A stretch of DNA of 64,000 nt from contig NZ_JABEQH010000010.1 of NCBI RefSeq assembly GCF_014174305.1, forward strand, positions 62,001 to 126,000, given 5' to 3'. The notes below the pieces were generated by a model. The model did not search any database, had not been told where the DNA came from, and was given only the letters and a program-made list of their open reading frames with translations. Shown here in pieces: positions 40,990-50,011 of the stretch. The position numbers and the translations under genes are program-made. How positions within the stretch are numbered: the first letter of the stretch is position 1; each line of letters starts with the position of its first letter. This stretch comes from Gluconacetobacter johannae. GTDB taxonomy: Bacteria; Pseudomonadota; Alphaproteobacteria; Acetobacterales; Acetobacteraceae.

Positions 40990-42504
40990 ATGTCCCTGAC
41001 CGAACCCGCGATCATCGGCCTGTGCCTGCTGGCCCTCGCCGCCCTGTCGTTGCGCCTGGCGCGGAGGGACCGGGCGGCGCCGGGGCGGGCCGGACGTCCG
41101 GGCCACGACCTGCCGACCTGGGCCATCTGCCTGTCCATCGTCGCCACCGAGACCTCGACCCTGACCGTCATCAGCGTGCCGGGGGTGGCCTATGGCGGCG
41201 GCCTGGTGTTCGTCGGGCTGGGCCTGGGCTACGTCGCCGGGCGGATCGTCGTGGCGTGGCTGCTGCTGCCGCTGTATGCGCGCGACGGGTTTTCCAGCGC
41301 CTACCAGTATCTGGGCGAACGGTTCGGGCGCGGGATGCAGCGCCTGGCCTCGGCCGTCTTCCTGGGCACGCGGCTGCTGGCCGAGGGGGTGCGGCTGTTC
41401 GCCTCCACCCTGCCCATCTGCGCGCTGCTGGCGGCGGCGCACCTGCCGGCCGGGCCGCTGCCGGTGCTGGTCGGGCTGACGGCGCTGACCGCCGCCTATA
41501 CCGCGGCCGGGGGGCTGCGGGCCGTCGTCTGGTCCGACAGCATCCAGTTCGGCCTCTATACGCTGGGGGCCGTCCTGTGCATCGGCCTGCTGCTGCCCCA
41601 TGCCGACCGGGCGGCGCTGGGGGCGGCGTGGCGCGCCGGCCGTCTCGCGATCTTCCACGGCGACGACGCCATCCTGACGTCGCCCTATGCCCCGGCGACG
41701 GCGCTGGTGGGCGGGGCGATCCTGTCCATGGCCTCGCACGGGGCGGACCAGTTGATGGTCCAGCGCGTGCTGGCGGCCCGGTCGCTGCGCGCGGCGCGGA
41801 TCGCCATGGTCGGCAGCGCGGTCGTCGTCACCGGCCTGTTCGGCCTGCTGTCGGCGGTGGGGGTGCTGCTGTGGGTCCGCAATGGCGGGGCGTCGCCGGC
41901 CGCGCTGGGGCTGCGTTCGCCCGACGCGCTGTTTCCCGCCTTCATCGCCCGCGACCTGCCGCCGGCCCTGTCGGCGCTGCTGATTGCGGGCATCATCAGC
42001 GCCACGATGGGATCGCTGTCCTCGGCGCTGAACGCGATGACCGGCTCGACCCTGGCGGACCTGCTGCCGGCCGCGGCATGGCGGGGGCGGATCGGGGCGG
42101 CGACGCTGTCGCGCGGCATCACCGTGCTGTGGGCGGTGCTGCTGATCGGGGCGGCGTCGTGCTTTTCGAATACCGGCCGGTCGGCCGTGGTCTTCGGCCT
42201 GTCGATCGCCGGCTATTCCTACGGCGCGCTGCTGGGCGCGTTCCTGTTCGGGCTGCTGGTGCCGGGCGCGCGGCAGCGCGACGCCGTGCCGGCCTTCGCC
42301 GGCACGCTGGCGGTCATGGCGGCGCTGATCCTGTTCGTGCATCCGGGCGGCCGCGACATCGCCTTCCCCTGGCTGGTGCCCATCGGGGTCGCCGCGACCT
42401 TCGCCATCGGGCTGGCCTGCCGGCTGCGGCCCCGCCCGGCCTTTCGCGACGCGGCGGCCCGCCCTACGCTGGATCCGACCGAGATGGAGCACGAGACACG
42501 ATGA
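40990..42504 (+). CDS. Sodium:solute symporter family transporter
   Basis: Predicted 504 residues with about 13 hydrophobic segments. The SSS (LeuT-fold) features are SIVATETSTLTVISVPGVAYGGGL in the first core helices, AYTAAGGLRAVVWSDSIQF in the middle and ISATMGSLSSALNAMTGSTLADL with the sodium-site serines. A GGAG five bases before the ATG supports the start. The solute cannot be read off. The stop overlaps the start of a serine hydrolase lipoprotein by four bases, which suggests that the transporter imports a product released by, or related to, that enzyme. Confidence 0.88.
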   Translation: MSLTEPAIIGLCLLALAALSLRLARRDRAAPGRAGRPGHDLPTWAICLSIVATETSTLTVISVPGVAYGGGLVFVGLGLGYVAGRIVVAWLLLPLYARDGFSSAYQYLGERFGRGMQRLASAVFLGTRLLAEGVRLFASTLPICALLAAAHLPAGPLPVLVGLTALTAAYTAAGGLRAVVWSDSIQFGLYTLGAVLCIGLLLPHADRAALGAAWRAGRLAIFHGDDAILTSPYAPATALVGGAILSMASHGADQLMVQRVLAARSLRAARIAMVGSAVVVTGLFGLLSAVGVLLWVRNGGASPAALGLRSPDALFPAFIARDLPPALSALLIAGIISATMGSLSSALNAMTGSTLADLLPAAAWRGRIGAATLSRGITVLWAVLLIGAASCFSNTGRSAVVFGLSIAGYSYGALLGAFLFGLLVPGARQRDAVPAFAGTLAVMAALILFVHPGGRDIAFPWLVPIGVAATFAIGLACRLRPRPAFRDAAARPTLDPTEMEHETR

Positions 42505-43658
42505 GCGGATCCAGCCGACGGACCATGCTGCGCCTGATGCTGGCCGCCGGGGGTGCCGGAATGGCGGGGGGCTGCGCGGCGGGCGTCCCTGGCCCGTTCG
42601 CCCCGGTCGACCGGCTGGTGGACCGCGCGATCGCCGACGGGCAGACCCCGGGGGCCGTCGTCGTGGTCGGCCATGGCGGGCGGATCGTCCATCACCGCGC
42701 CTACGGGCGCCGCGCCCTGGTCCCGGCGCGCGAGCCGCTGGACGAGGGCACGCTCTATGACATGGCGTCGCTGACCAAGCCGGTCGCGACCACCGTCGCG
42801 CTCATGCAGTTTTACGAGGCCGGGGCCTTCCGGCTGGACGACCCGGCGTGCCGCTACCTTCCGGACTTCGCGCGGAACGGCAAGGCGGCGATCACGATCC
42901 GCCATCTGCTGACGCATTATTCCGGCCTGCCGCCCGACCTGGACCTGTCCACGCCGTGGACCGGCCGCGACGAGGCCGCCCGCCGGGTCATGGAAACGCG
43001 CCCCGACCACCCGGCGGGCGAATGCTTCGTCTACAGCGACATCAACTTCATCACGCTCGGCCTGCTGGTGCAGCATTTCTCGCACGACACGCTGGACCAT
43101 TACGTCCAGACCCGGGTGCTGGACCCGCTGGGCATGGCGCGCTCGCGCTTCCTGCCGCCGCCCGCGTGGCGGCCGTCCATCGCACCGACCCAGTTCGACG
43201 ACCAGCATGTCATGCTGCGCGGCGTCGTCCACGACCCCACGTCGCGCCGCATGGGCGGAGTCGCAGGCCATGCGGGCCTGTTCTCGGACGCCGCCGACAT
43301 GGCGGTCTATGCCCAGGCGCTGCTGGACCGCCGCGCCGGGCGACCCAGCGCCTATCCGCTGAAACCCGAGACCCTGATGCTGATGACCACGCCCCAGCAG
43401 CCCGCCGGCCGGCCGGATCTGCGCGGCCTGGGCTGGGATATCCACACCCATTACTCCACGCCGCGCGGCGACGTCTTCCCGGTGGGGTCGTTCGGCCACA
43501 CCGGCTTCACCGGGACGTCGCTGTGGCTGGACCCCGGCAGCGACAGCTATGTGCTGATCCTGACGAACCGGGTTCATCCCGACGGCGGGCACAGCGTCGT
43601 GCGCCTGCGCCACGATGTCGCCACGGCAGCCGCGCGGGTGCTGATTCCGGGGACCTGA
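42501..43658 (+). CDS. Serine hydrolase lipoprotein (beta-lactamase class C / penicillin-binding fold)
   Basis: Predicted 385 residues. The N-terminus has a twin-arginine-like SSRRTMLRLMLAAGG followed by a lipobox with C25 (AGGC), so it is probably a periplasmic lipoprotein. The catalytic motifs of the AmpC-like fold are present: SLTK at 90-93, YSD near 172 and HTG near the C-terminus in place of KTG. Such proteins include esterases, D-aminopeptidases and peptidoglycan enzymes; a true beta-lactamase is less likely. It is translationally coupled to the upstream symporter (ATGA overlap). Confidence 0.88.
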   Translation: MSGSSRRTMLRLMLAAGGAGMAGGCAAGVPGPFAPVDRLVDRAIADGQTPGAVVVVGHGGRIVHHRAYGRRALVPAREPLDEGTLYDMASLTKPVATTVALMQFYEAGAFRLDDPACRYLPDFARNGKAAITIRHLLTHYSGLPPDLDLSTPWTGRDEAARRVMETRPDHPAGECFVYSDINFITLGLLVQHFSHDTLDHYVQTRVLDPLGMARSRFLPPPAWRPSIAPTQFDDQHVMLRGVVHDPTSRRMGGVAGHAGLFSDAADMAVYAQALLDRRAGRPSAYPLKPETLMLMTTPQQPAGRPDLRGLGWDIHTHYSTPRGDVFPVGSFGHTGFTGTSLWLDPGSDSYVLILTNRVHPDGGHSVVRLRHDVATAAARVLIPGT

Positions 43659-43760
43659 TCCGGCGCGGTCACGGATTGTTTTCCGGCGGTTGTCCCGCCC
43701 CCCGGCATCCATGACGGATCTGCCGCGTAATGCGGCATGAGCCGGAGATCCCGCCGGGAG

Positions 43761-43796
43761 ACCGCCCCCATGACCGCCCCCATGACCACCCCCATG
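43761..43796 (+). repeat. 12-bp tandem repeat, three units
   Basis: ACCGCCCCCATG occurs twice and ACCACCCCCATG once in direct succession, in the gap between the serine hydrolase and the thioesterase. It falls inside a possible 35-codon frame (43737-43844) that ends by overlapping the thioesterase GTG. Confidence 0.6.
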
Positions 43797-43840
43797 GCCG
43801 TCCCTGCACCCATCCGCCATCGCGACGCAGAGGCCGGACC

Positions 43841-44362
43841 GTGACCCCCGACCCCGTGCAGGATCCTCCGCCCCCGCCGGGCTTCGTCCCCCTGCCCGAC
43901 CTCGCCCCCGGCGGGTTCGATGCCCTGTCCGGCGGCTTCCTGGTCGCCGTCGAGGGCGGGCAGCTGGTCGGCGGATTCCGCGTCACGCCGTCCTGCTGCA
44001 ATCGGGCGGGATTCTGCCACGGCGGGAAGCTGGCCAGCGTCTGCGACACCTATCTGGCGATGGCCGCCCTGTTCCGCGAGGATTTGCAGACGGGCTTCCT
44101 GCCGACGGTCTCGCTGAGCCTGGATTTCATGGCGGCGGTCCCGTGCGGGGTATGGGTGGAATTGCGGGCCGAAACACTACGCATCACGCGCAGCCTGGTC
44201 TTCGTCCAGGGGTTGGCCACCGTGGACGGCACGCCCGCCGCGCGCGCCGATGCGATCTATCACCGCCTGCCGCCGGGCGACGCCCACGGAGCGGACATCG
44301 GCGCCCTGCTGCGCGGCCTTCTGGGCCACGCCATCGCCGCCCGCGGCGGCATGGCCCCGTAA
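43841..44362 (+). CDS. PaaI-type hotdog-fold thioesterase
   Basis: Predicted 173 residues from a GTG with GAGG seven bases upstream. The hotdog core has RAGFCHGGKLASVCDTYLAMAA (HGG motif, about residues 48-69), SLDFMAAVPCGVWVELRAET and a final SLVFVQGLATVDG strand. These enzymes hydrolyse acyl-CoA or aryl-CoA thioesters in the cytoplasm. The N-terminus is proline-rich and unordered. It ends 87 bases before tRNA-Arg and is the last gene of the GC-rich part of the window. Confidence 0.8.
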   Translation: MTPDPVQDPPPPPGFVPLPDLAPGGFDALSGGFLVAVEGGQLVGGFRVTPSCCNRAGFCHGGKLASVCDTYLAMAALFREDLQTGFLPTVSLSLDFMAAVPCGVWVELRAETLRITRSLVFVQGLATVDGTPAARADAIYHRLPPGDAHGADIGALLRGLLGHAIAARGGMAP

Positions 44363-44449
44363 CCCGAGGCCCCCTGGCCAGCCCCGGTAAAAAAAATGCG
44401 CGAAGGGGTTGTCGTTTCCCCGACACTCGGTTACACAGCGCCCCACAGC

Positions 44450-44526
44450 GCACCCGTAGCTCAATTGGATAGAGCACCAGACTACGAATCTGGGGGTTAG
44501 AGGTTCGAGTCCTTTCGGGTGCGCCA
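44450..44526 (+). tRNA. tRNA-Arg (anticodon ACG)
   Basis: A complete 77-base cloverleaf: acceptor stem GCACCCG pairing with CGGGTGC (44516-44522), D-arm AGCTCAATTGGATAGAGC, anticodon stem CCAGA/TCTGG around the loop CTACGAA with anticodon ACG at 44484-44486, and a T-arm with GGTTCGAGTCC. The terminal CCA (44524-44526) is encoded. It stands at the junction between the GC-rich genes and the flagellar block. Confidence 0.97.
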
Positions 44527-44994
44527 ATTTTCCAAAATATTCGCCTGCTCACTCAGCCGGCCAGGCTGGACGCTCCAGCCCATGCAGGCCCCACGACGAT
44601 GTGTGGGCTGCGCCGGCACGGCCCCGCACGCGCTCATGAATTGCCCCAGCGGACGCAGTCGATGACCGTGACCCGATCCATCCGGGCCATTCATGCGGCA
44701 ATTTTTTCCAATAGCGCCAGAACTATTCAAAAACAGCGGATTGTGCTTTATTGGCACTTAATTCTGTGGAACTGGAAACGCGCCTAGTGGTCGACGGATT
44801 CCTGGCGGCGATCGAGAAATGATCTAAATCAAGAATCGACCCGCTCTGTTGCATTTCGTCACGGACGGTCTTTTTGGCCTTCCTGATGGCGTATGCATCG
44901 TTATAAGGCGAGATGCAGGGCATATCGCATGGTCAAGCCGCCGGAGGATTTTTGTGCCTTTCCGCTCTAGTGTCATGACGGCATAACGACCCGC
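44527..44994. other. Gene-free junction between tRNA-Arg and fliF
   Basis: These 468 bases hold no convincing gene. They are clearly AT-richer than the sequence to the left. A perfect hairpin GGCTGGA-CGC-TCCAGCC lies at 44564-44580. The region must contain the fliF promoter; no good sigma54 or sigma28 match was found. No copy of the tRNA 3' end was noticed here, and no integrase remnant is seen. Confidence 0.5.
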
Positions 44995-46635
44995 ATGCAG
45001 AACATATTGGCTGGTCTGAAGGGCCTTGGGCGCAAGAGACTGGCGGCGCTGGGCATCGCGGCCGCCGTCCTTCTCTCGGCGATCGGACTTTTCGTCTTTC
45101 GGGGCAGCGCCCAGCCCATGGCCCTGCTTTACGGCGACCTCGACCTGAGCGAAGCCGCCGAAATGATCGACGATCTGGGAAAAGCCCATATCGACACGAC
45201 GACCAGTTCGGACGGAACCAGCATCTACGTTCCCCGCGACAAGGTCGCCAGCGCGAGGCTGTTGCTCGCGAAGGACGGCCTCCCCAGCGGGGGGGCCGTC
45301 GGCTACGAACTGTTCGACAAGAGCGGGACGCTGACCAGCACGCAGTTCGAGCAGACGATCAACGAGACACGGGCCATGGAGGGCGAGCTTGAGCGCTCCA
45401 TCCGCCTTCTCCATGGGGTGCGTAACGTCCGGGTTCACCTCGTTCTTCCGCATCGCGATCTCTTTTCGACCCAGACCAGCCCGTCTCAGGCCAGTGTCGT
45501 CCTTGACATCGGCAGGGCGGGCCGCATGGCCCCCGACGGCATCCAGGCCATTCAGAACCTGGTCGCGGCGGCTGTCCCCAGCCTGCGCCCGCAGAACATC
45601 TCGATCGTCGACACGCGGGGCGACGTCCTGCTGAAGCCCGGCGACCCGGACAGCGCCGCCGGTCAGGAATCCACGCTGGAAAAGCTGCGCCATGCCGAGG
45701 AACAGCGCCTGGCCGAGGCCGTGGAGGACATGCTGGTGCCGACGCTGGGGGCGGGGCATGTGCGTGCCCGCGCGGCGGTCACCATGGATACGGACGAAAT
45801 CCACGAGACGGATGAAAGCTACGATCCGAACCAGCAGGTTCTCCGCTCGCAGCAGACCAGCTCGGACAAGAGCGTCAATACCGAGGCCAACCCGAACACC
45901 TCGGTGTCGAACAACCTGCCGAACGCCAATGCGAACCAGGACAACAGGACCGGTTCGAACGATGACCGTGAGGAAGAGACCGACAATTACGAGATCGGCA
46001 AGCGCGTCCGCGTGATAAACCAGACACGCCCGCGGCTGGCCCGGATCAGCCTTGCCGTCATGGTGGACGGGACGGTCGTCAGGGGCAGCGACAGGAAAGA
46101 CGTCTGGCAGCCGCTGGACGGCGCCGAGATCGAGAGAATCACGACGCTGGCGAAAACGGCGATCGGGTATGACAAGAACCGTGGCGACGAGGTGAATGTC
46201 GTTTCGATGCGGTTCATGCCCGACGGGGGGAACGAATTCTCGACCGCGGGCGGCAGCCTGTTCGGCCGGGATACCCTCATCTATATCGCGGAATGGGTCA
46301 TCCCCATCATTCTGGCGCTTGGGGCCATTTTCATGGCCGTCCGGCCGGTGCTGCGGCGTGGCGGGGGGAATATCCTTGCCCTTGCCGGCCGGTCGGCGCA
46401 TGAAGGCGCCTTGGGCATGTCGCCGAACGGCACGCGCCTGGCCGGCGGCACCGCGGGCGCCCTGATTCCTTCTGACGGAACCGGAGATGGAACGATCAGG
46501 ATCGAGGGCATCGAAGGAAAGCTGCGTACCGATGCGATCGCAAAAGTCGCGGATCGCATTGAAGAAAGCCCCGAGGAGAGCGTTCTGATTATTCGGAACT
46601 GGCTGGCCACACCCGAGCTCGGAAAGCAGACATGA
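44995..46635 (+). CDS. fliF: Flagellar MS-ring protein FliF
   Basis: A 546-residue protein with a transmembrane segment near residues 15-35 (LGIAAAVLLSAIGLFVF), a large periplasmic ring-building region with AMEGELERSIRLLHGVRNVRVHLVLP and QASVVLDIGRAGRM, and a second membrane segment near 425-447 (YIAEWVIPIILALGAIF). The C-terminal tail ends with SPEESVLIIRNWL, the FliG-binding part. FliF forms the base of the motor in the inner membrane. It heads the fliFGHNOP operon; its stop overlaps fliG by four bases. No clear ribosome binding site precedes the ATG. Confidence 0.95.
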   Translation: MQNILAGLKGLGRKRLAALGIAAAVLLSAIGLFVFRGSAQPMALLYGDLDLSEAAEMIDDLGKAHIDTTTSSDGTSIYVPRDKVASARLLLAKDGLPSGGAVGYELFDKSGTLTSTQFEQTINETRAMEGELERSIRLLHGVRNVRVHLVLPHRDLFSTQTSPSQASVVLDIGRAGRMAPDGIQAIQNLVAAAVPSLRPQNISIVDTRGDVLLKPGDPDSAAGQESTLEKLRHAEEQRLAEAVEDMLVPTLGAGHVRARAAVTMDTDEIHETDESYDPNQQVLRSQQTSSDKSVNTEANPNTSVSNNLPNANANQDNRTGSNDDREEETDNYEIGKRVRVINQTRPRLARISLAVMVDGTVVRGSDRKDVWQPLDGAEIERITTLAKTAIGYDKNRGDEVNVVSMRFMPDGGNEFSTAGGSLFGRDTLIYIAEWVIPIILALGAIFMAVRPVLRRGGGNILALAGRSAHEGALGMSPNGTRLAGGTAGALIPSDGTGDGTIRIEGIEGKLRTDAIAKVADRIEESPEESVLIIRNWLATPELGKQT

Positions 46636-47681
46636 CCGAGGCCGCTACACTCCACGTCCCGTCCGGCAATCCGCCCCCCGTCACGGCGCATCTGAGCGGC
46701 CGGCAGAAGGCCGCCATCCTCATGCTTGCCGTAGGGCGCGAGAAATCGTCCAGGCTTCTGAAAATGCTGCATGAGGATGAAATCCGCGACATCTCCGTCA
46801 CCATGGCGGGCCTTGGCCTTGTGCGGGCCGATCTCGTGGAATCCGTCTGTCATGAGTTCACCAGGAACTTTGAATCGGCCGACGGGCTGGTGGGCACGTA
46901 CGAAACCACGGAAGAAATGCTTCGCAAGGCCCTGCCGGAAGATCAGGTCGCGAAGATCATGGACGAGATCCGCGGTCCGGCCGGCAGGACGATGTGGGAC
47001 AAGCTGGGGAACGTTCAGGAAAGCGTGCTCGCCAACTATCTTCGCAACGAATATCCGCAGACGGCCGCCGTCATTCTGAGCAGGCTACAGCCCGCGCATG
47101 CCGCGCGCATTTTCGCGCTGCTTCCCGAAGACTATGCAACCGACGTCATGATGCGGGTCCTGCACATGGAAACGGTGCAGAGAGATGTTCTGGATAGCGT
47201 CGAGGCGACGCTTCGCTCGGAATTCATGTCGTCTCTCGGGCGCTCGGCCAAGCGGAACAGCTACGAGCTTCTTGCGGAAGTCTTCAATAACTTCGATCGC
47301 AAGACCGAGACGCGCCTGATGGCGTCGATGGATAAACGCAATCACGACGACATGGAGAAGGTGAAGGCGCTGATGTTCACCTTCGAGGACATCAAGCGTC
47401 TGCCGCATGAATCCCTTATGCGGATCGTCAACGAGATTGATCGCGACAAATTGCCGCTGGCCTTGAAGGGCGCCTCCGAGACGGTACGGAAAATGTTCCT
47501 GCAATGCATGTCGAAGCGCGCCGGGAGCATTCTTCTGGAAGAGATCGAGGCGCTTGGACCTGTCCGCGTCAGGGACGCCGACGCGGCACAGACCGATATC
47601 GTCGGCACCATCAAGAACATGGCGAATGCCGGCGAAATTGACCTCACCGAAAGCGGCGGCAACGACGAGATCATTCCGTGA
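46632..47681 (+). CDS. fliG: Flagellar motor switch protein FliG
   Basis: A 349-residue rotor protein. FliG N-terminal features LSGRQKAAILMLAVG are followed by NEYPQTAAVILSRLQPAHAARIF in the middle domain and by the C-terminal torque domain with LMFTFEDIKRLPHESLMRIV and SKRAGSILLEEIEALGPVRV. It links the MS ring to the switch complex and interacts with the stator. The start overlaps fliF and the stop overlaps fliH, each by four bases. Confidence 0.95.
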   Translation: MTEAATLHVPSGNPPPVTAHLSGRQKAAILMLAVGREKSSRLLKMLHEDEIRDISVTMAGLGLVRADLVESVCHEFTRNFESADGLVGTYETTEEMLRKALPEDQVAKIMDEIRGPAGRTMWDKLGNVQESVLANYLRNEYPQTAAVILSRLQPAHAARIFALLPEDYATDVMMRVLHMETVQRDVLDSVEATLRSEFMSSLGRSAKRNSYELLAEVFNNFDRKTETRLMASMDKRNHDDMEKVKALMFTFEDIKRLPHESLMRIVNEIDRDKLPLALKGASETVRKMFLQCMSKRAGSILLEEIEALGPVRVRDADAAQTDIVGTIKNMANAGEIDLTESGGNDEIIP

Positions 47682-48376
47682 CGGCGGCGTCCGCCCCCCT
47701 CTCGTCGGCGCCCGCGCCGGTCCGGCTGGAACTTGTCGATCTGGAAGATTTCGGGGCCGCCCCCGCCGAAGCCGTGGCGGAGGCCGACGCGCCCGAGGCG
47801 GATGCCGTTCCCGATCCTGACCTTGTCACGATGACACATGCCCAGGTGGACGCCCTTCGCGAGTCTGCCTTCCGCGAGGGGCTGGAAAAAGGATCGCAGG
47901 ACAAGCAGGAAGCGCTGCAGCAGCATTTCGCGGCCTGCATTTCGTCCCTGACGGCCCTCTTCAGGACGGAGAATGACCGGCGCGATCGGGTCCTGGCCGA
48001 CGCCGCGAACGCCTTTCTCACGACCGTCACGGATGTCGTCGGCAGCCTGACGGCGCTCGATGGAACCGTGCTGGCGGGCATGCAGCGCGATCTTATCGCA
48101 GACGCAGCGGCCTTCGCGCAGGAATGCGATGGCGCCGTGACGATCCGATGCGGCGACGCCGACGCCCAGCGCCTCCAGGCCATCTTCAAGGAGGACGCGA
48201 GCGTCCGCATAGAGGTGGCGCAGCACGCCGGAGAGGATGCGATACGCATCACTTCGGCAGCGAACGTCATCGTTATTGATCCGGAACAGTGGCGCAAATC
48301 CGTTGCGGAGAAGATTATTGCCGCTGTTACGGCCCTCGCGCGGCAACGCGGGGAACGAAGCGTGCAGAAGGCATAG
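47678..48376 (+). CDS. fliH: FliH-like flagellar export regulator
   Basis: A 232-residue protein with a GTG start. It has an acidic Ala/Pro-rich N-terminus, then ALRESAFREGLEKGSQDKQEALQQHF (the GxxxG-containing helix typical of FliH) and a C-terminal domain resembling the FliH/YscL fold. FliH binds and restrains the export ATPase FliI. Sequence conservation in this family is weak, so the call relies on the helix pattern and the position between fliG and fliN. No fliI is encoded in the window. Confidence 0.78.
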   Translation: MTAASAPLSSAPAPVRLELVDLEDFGAAPAEAVAEADAPEADAVPDPDLVTMTHAQVDALRESAFREGLEKGSQDKQEALQQHFAACISSLTALFRTENDRRDRVLADAANAFLTTVTDVVGSLTALDGTVLAGMQRDLIADAAAFAQECDGAVTIRCGDADAQRLQAIFKEDASVRIEVAQHAGEDAIRITSAANVIVIDPEQWRKSVAEKIIAAVTALARQRGERSVQKA

Positions 48377-48393
48377 GGCAGGCGGAGAGAACC

Positions 48394-48774
48394 ATGAGCA
48401 CAGGCAACGACATCGGACTTGAGGAGTTCGCCAGCACGCCGTCGGATACGACCGGGACGGCGGGGCAGGATGGCAAGGCGGCCGGCCCTGAGCCGCGTGC
48501 CGACGGCGCAACGAGTGGAATCAGCCAGATGGAGGCGGTCTATGACATCCCGGTGAAGATCACCGCCGTCATCGGCACGGCGACGATGCCGGTCAGCCAG
48601 CTTCTCCGGCTTGGGCGCGGCGCTGTCGTGGAGCTGGACAAGAAACTGGGGGAAGCGGTGGATATCTACGCGAACAACCGGCTGATCGCCCGTGGCGAGG
48701 TGGTGGTTGTCGATGATAACCACATCGGTGTCACCATGACCGAAATCCTGTCGTCGTCCACCGTACCTGGCTAG
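48394..48774 (+). CDS. fliN: Flagellar motor switch protein FliN
   Basis: Predicted 126 residues. After a low-complexity N-terminus of about 45 residues comes the SpoA domain: YDIPVKITAVIGTATMPVSQLLRLGRGAVVELDK and IYANNRLIARGEVVVVDDNHIGVTMTEIL. FliN forms the lower part of the C ring. GGAG about seven bases before the ATG at 48394 marks the start. It follows fliH by 17 bases. Confidence 0.94.
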   Translation: MSTGNDIGLEEFASTPSDTTGTAGQDGKAAGPEPRADGATSGISQMEAVYDIPVKITAVIGTATMPVSQLLRLGRGAVVELDKKLGEAVDIYANNRLIARGEVVVVDDNHIGVTMTEILSSSTVPG

Positions 48775-48783
48775 GAATCGGCG

Positions 48784-49152
48784 GTGTCCGGGGCAAATGG
48801 TCTCGCAGCGCCTCTGACGGGGCCATTTGCGCGTGATCCGGGTACGATCGGCACCATGTGGCTGACGTGCCTGGTGTCGCTGGTGATCGTTGTCGCACTT
48901 ATCCTGCTCAGCCGCTACGGCCTGAAAGTCCTGGACCCTTACCTGTCGCGGCGACGCCGGACGCGCAACCTTGCGGTGGTGGAAAGTCTGGCCATAGATC
49001 CGCGCCGGCGCGTCAGCCTCATAAGATGCGGCCGAAAAACGGGCCTGATCCTGACGGGCGGCGGAAATGACGTGTTCCTGGGCTGGATTGAGGATGACGG
49101 GGGCCGTCCGCCGCACGCCGTGTCCTCGGCACAGATCGATCCCGGCGATTGA
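48784..49152 (+). CDS. fliO: Flagellar biosynthetic protein FliO
   Basis: A 122-residue protein with a GTG start, one transmembrane segment at about 25-43 (MWLTCLVSLVIVVALILLS) and a cytoplasmic domain with RNLAVVESLAIDPRRRVSLIRCGRKTGLIL, the FliO-family core. FliO helps assemble the FliP-FliQ-FliR export gate. It sits between fliN and fliP, its usual place. The protein is short and poorly conserved, so the name rests on topology, the VESLAIDPRRR-type motif and position. Confidence 0.85.
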   Translation: MSGANGLAAPLTGPFARDPGTIGTMWLTCLVSLVIVVALILLSRYGLKVLDPYLSRRRRTRNLAVVESLAIDPRRRVSLIRCGRKTGLILTGGGNDVFLGWIEDDGGRPPHAVSSAQIDPGD

Positions 49153-49174
49153 TACGAATAGTGGAGCTGACGCG

Positions 49175-49954
49175 TTGATATCTCGGTTGTCCACGGGACG
49201 GGCCGTCAGGCTCGGCGTCATTGCCGCGTGCGTGGCGGCCGTCGCCATGCTGGCGGTCATGCCGACATCCGCCCATGCCCAGTCCGTGACGCTTGATCTG
49301 GGGAAGGGCGTGGGCGACGCGGGAACGACCAGCCGCCTTGTGCAGCTGACGGCCCTCATCACGCTTCTGTCGTTTGCGCCCAGCCTGCTGGTGATGGTCA
49401 CCGCCTTCACGCGGATCATCATCGTGCTGTCCCTGCTGCGCGGGGCGATCGGGGCCCAGGGAACGCCGCCCAACACGGTCCTGATCGGCCTTGGGCTGTT
49501 TCTGACGTTCTTCGTCATGCAGCCGACTCTCGAACAATCCTGGACGCATGGCATCGTTCCGATGATGGATGGCCGCGTGAGCGAAATGGACGGTCTGGCC
49601 GCGGCGGCGGAGCCTTTCCGGACGTTCATGCTTGCGAATGCGCGGCCCGCCGACATCACGACGTTCCTGCACCTGGCAAATCTGCCGCCGCCCGCGACCC
49701 CTGCCCAAACGCCATGGCGCGTGCTGATGCCGGCATTCATGATTGGCGAACTCAGCCGCGGTTTCGAGATGGGGTTCCTGCTCTACCTGCCGTTCCTGGT
49801 CATCGACCTCGTCACCTCCAGCGTCCTGATGAGCCTCGGCATGATGATGCTGCCGCCCGCCACGATCTCGCTGCCGTTCAAGCTGATTTTCTTCGTGATG
49901 GTCGACGGGTGGCAGATGGTGGCCGGAGGTCTGGTCAGAAGCTTCGGCGGCTGA
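49175..49954 (+). CDS. fliP: Flagellar export gate protein FliP
   Basis: Predicted 259 residues from a TTG at 49175 with GGAG nine bases upstream; this start gives a proper cleavable signal peptide (residues 1 to about 36, ending in AHA). The mature protein has LLSFAPSLLVMVTAFTRIIIVLSLLR, GTPPNTVLIGLGLFLTFFVM and FMIGELSRGFEMGFLLYLPFLVIDLV, all hallmarks of FliP. It builds the core of the type III export gate in the inner membrane. It is the last gene of the fliFGHNOP run and converges with flgH. Confidence 0.94.
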   Translation: MISRLSTGRAVRLGVIAACVAAVAMLAVMPTSAHAQSVTLDLGKGVGDAGTTSRLVQLTALITLLSFAPSLLVMVTAFTRIIIVLSLLRGAIGAQGTPPNTVLIGLGLFLTFFVMQPTLEQSWTHGIVPMMDGRVSEMDGLAAAAEPFRTFMLANARPADITTFLHLANLPPPATPAQTPWRVLMPAFMIGELSRGFEMGFLLYLPFLVIDLVTSSVLMSLGMMMLPPATISLPFKLIFFVMVDGWQMVAGGLVRSFGG

Positions 49955-50011
49955 GAAGCCGCCCGCACCGCCCACGGAACGCGGCGGGCAAGGCGCCCCG
50001 TGATGTCAGGA

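Noticed and set aside
42501-43658. Calling the serine hydrolase a beta-lactamase resistance gene.
   Set aside because: The SxxK fold is shared by many esterases and peptidases; it has HTG instead of KTG and a lipoprotein anchor, and it is coupled to a symporter.
44748-44765. TGGCAC upstream of fliF as a sigma54 -24 element.
   Set aside because: No GC of a -12 element is found ten bases after the GG; the match is to the first half only.
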